A stretch of DNA of 64,000 nucleotides. Origin: Mangrovibacterium diazotrophicum (GTDB taxonomy: Bacteria > Bacteroidota > Bacteroidia > Bacteroidales > Prolixibacteraceae). Shown one piece after another: positions 63,701 to 64,000 of the stretch; the first letter of the stretch is position 1; each line of letters opens with the position of its first letter. A program made the position numbers and the translations under genes. The notes below the pieces were generated by a model. The model was given only the letters and a program-made list of their open reading frames with translations. It was not told where the DNA came from and searched no databases. The DNA lies in NCBI RefSeq assembly GCF_003610535.1, contig NZ_RAPN01000001.1, positions 3,211,320 to 3,275,319 on the forward strand. Reading direction: 5' to 3'.

Positions 63701-64000
63701 GATGCCCGGTAAAAAAGGCTTCGTTTTTCGGGCTTGGATGTCCAGACAAATAATTTATCCTCTTCGCGAAGCCGCAACCAGCGTTCATGTTTAAAATCAA
63801 CAATCGAGAAGAAACCTTCGTCACCGTCACTATCGTCGATAAGTAGCAACGAAGTGCGCTGCTTGTTGATCAAAAACTGACTGAAATACCCTTCAGGCTG
63901 ACCAGGCGACACCAACTGAATTTGTTGCAGCGAATCATTGAATTGAAACTGAAAAAGCTCGTTGACCGTTCGGCTGGAAGCTGTAGTTAGCAGGGCGCGG
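60757..64000 (-). CDS. Large protein with beta/gamma-crystallin-like domain, C-terminal part (5' end outside window)
   Basis: At least 1080 residues; the frame stays open to the window edge, so the start lies beyond it. Near the visible N-terminus (about 63480-63660) a Greek-key motif pair reads VALYEHSYYHGRAWILND ... NLDNVASSIRLGPG, the beta/gamma-crystallin pattern with a D/N-x-x-S-S calcium site. A preceding beta segment (SIVDFKHERWLRLREED) could be another carbohydrate-binding-like domain. The region about 61600-62600 is rich in long amphipathic and hydrophobic helices (KSVTIGFAKDLAGVASAAAK, SFVLDTVEKVAGFVEGLFEK), and the C-terminal part is largely helical with an acidic tail. No signal peptide can be assessed. 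I do not recognise the whole protein; toxin-, phage-tail- or adhesin-like roles are all open. Confidence 0.75.
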   Translation of the reverse strand, partial: RALLTTASSRTVNELFQFQFNDSLQQIQLVSPGQPEGYFSQFLINKQRTSLLLIDDSDGDEGFFSIVDFKHERWLRLREEDKLFVWTSKPEKRSLFYRASKIAETEGQVGELSPGEVALYEHSYYHGRAWILNDGEPGLEGVYRNLNVFPNLDNVASSIRLGPGTGVSLFANPDLKVNEKNRENEIEDYLKNSSSLGEGQIGHDRLSSLRIFRTLAPEDVFESYSAVLGQDYRMVDNELEEFSSYRTIVAFPPGTNEEVEISATDFTVIEIDDETYEVDEVSSVKVKPNAMGRIMITSEAEGLSTPGLKFKTQSMATNERVVLFPDREVHRKIANMQPDELWNAKDAEGNPLVDQNAFTQTEIAAAQNTISRVMATVVPENAPSVTKADGVDKNEFSAKTSASRLVSDATEPKPWAIKFSDAETTSAPANNNPLIMSSVSATKAIWEEPVKEDDFLKILAEASSGADDELQSLSAAAARLKIGRAIKSAVSGAKSVTIGFAKDLAGVASAAAKNTMNIIVDVGGKLVSFVLDTVEKVAGFVEGLFEKIMGAIEKAIEFLRALFAWKDILDTQRYLVKAVNSGFVAMKDGIENAKDAVADFVDGLQDSVEDGMNKLVEALGVEPSEVQSSRSVLPESVEWFFSKLLSGSKKKGAQTAPDAPEQKGAGGLADFMGVFFERIKSITDLLSIGIGGLADALVALVKNPLRPQLALAVLIEAARDSIIQLLEIAGDLVGDFLNVLEEAVQLFQNLLNGEIKIPFISDLFKLIGAGKLNILNLTSLLVAIPLTAISKLISGEKPFEGEPLPDFAASDGDNLSVQSTLLLSISVDSTGEDSAANEDENQRASAARIRSVKVWGRAALTVDVMNGVINCILDAFAEGEDDKLNEVTAGLGLEIVSLALSGISWLASFPSSPGFPGGRPYNLCKHKLRGSKFDALENDEKEMLRSERVMWGWRTAVYWLDVALVMFSIGKAASSSKEPPKIQRMKRRDEISIFCYWVFSCVDLGLTMRHLNKVPEDDNPEDEKVNEIFAALPGMLSPIRMMGGEGAVSLAAIDLISTALNAKIGRGLLDDDLAELRGAS

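Noticed and set aside
1-64000. CRISPR arrays, insertion sequences, prophage genes
   Set aside because: No repeat-spacer pattern, transposase or phage structural gene was found.

Overview
The window looks like a chromosomal segment of a Bacteroidota bacterium, most likely a Bacteroidales/Marinilabiliales-type environmental anaerobe or facultative organism. The evidence is two SusC/SusD pairs, an ECF sigma/FecR pair, a SusC-like receptor with a carboxypeptidase-regulatory N-terminus, TAnnTTTG-type -7 promoter elements, few Shine-Dalgarno sequences, a tRNA without an encoded CCA end, and moderate GC. No genus is assigned.

Layout. (1) 1-2.6 kb: 3' part of an RND efflux pump followed by two small genes. 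(2) 2.7-7.4 kb: housekeeping genes polA, an ArsR regulator and a polyprenyl diphosphate synthase. (3) 7.4-34.6 kb: sixteen consecutive genes that together look like a peptidoglycan (muropeptide) turnover and import locus. They are a dipeptide epimerase, an NlpC/P60 peptidase, a phosphoesterase/beta-propeller protein, an N-acetylmuramoyl-L-alanine amidase, a NamZ (DUF1343) exo-muramidase, SusCD-1, a NagZ/beta-lactamase fusion, a NagX-like membrane acyltransferase, SusCD-2, AnmK, an SSS symporter, a transglutaminase-like protein, MurQ and a FadR-type GntR regulator. Four near-identical 18-bp palindromes lie in front of susC-1, susC-2, the transglutaminase gene and murQ, and probably define the regulon of the GntR protein. 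(4) 34.7-42.3 kb: deoC/mazG/dtd cluster, a TonB-dependent receptor, lipoate ligase, and a CoA-disulfide-reductase-like enzyme with two rhodanese domains. (5) 42.3-44.6 kb: a nested inverted-repeat element and three unknown small exported or membrane proteins that look accessory. (6) 44.6-46.4 kb: PoxB-like pyruvate oxidase. (7) 46.5-56 kb: an ECF sigma/FecR operon whose downstream genes are not a normal SusCD pair but a STN-retropepsin-PDZ protease, a STN/carboxypeptidase-regulatory protein and an MG2/plug protein, followed by a lipoprotein with tandem SGNH hydrolase domains. (8) 56-57.8 kb: POT peptide transporter and tRNA-Leu(CAA). (9) 57.8-64 kb: orphan LytTR response regulator, a haloperoxidase-family lipoprotein with altered active-site motifs, and the C-terminal part of a very large protein with a beta/gamma-crystallin-like domain, cut by the window end.

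How the genes fit: the central locus contains activities that trim peptidoglycan from its ends (NamZ, NagZ), strip peptides (amidase, NlpC/P60), take fragments across both membranes (SusCD pairs, SSS symporter) and process sugars and dipeptides inside the cell (AnmK, MurQ, L-Ala-D/L-Glu epimerase). A MurNAc kinase and NagA/NagB are not in the window. Function calls rest on motifs readable in the translations and on general family knowledge; no database search was run.
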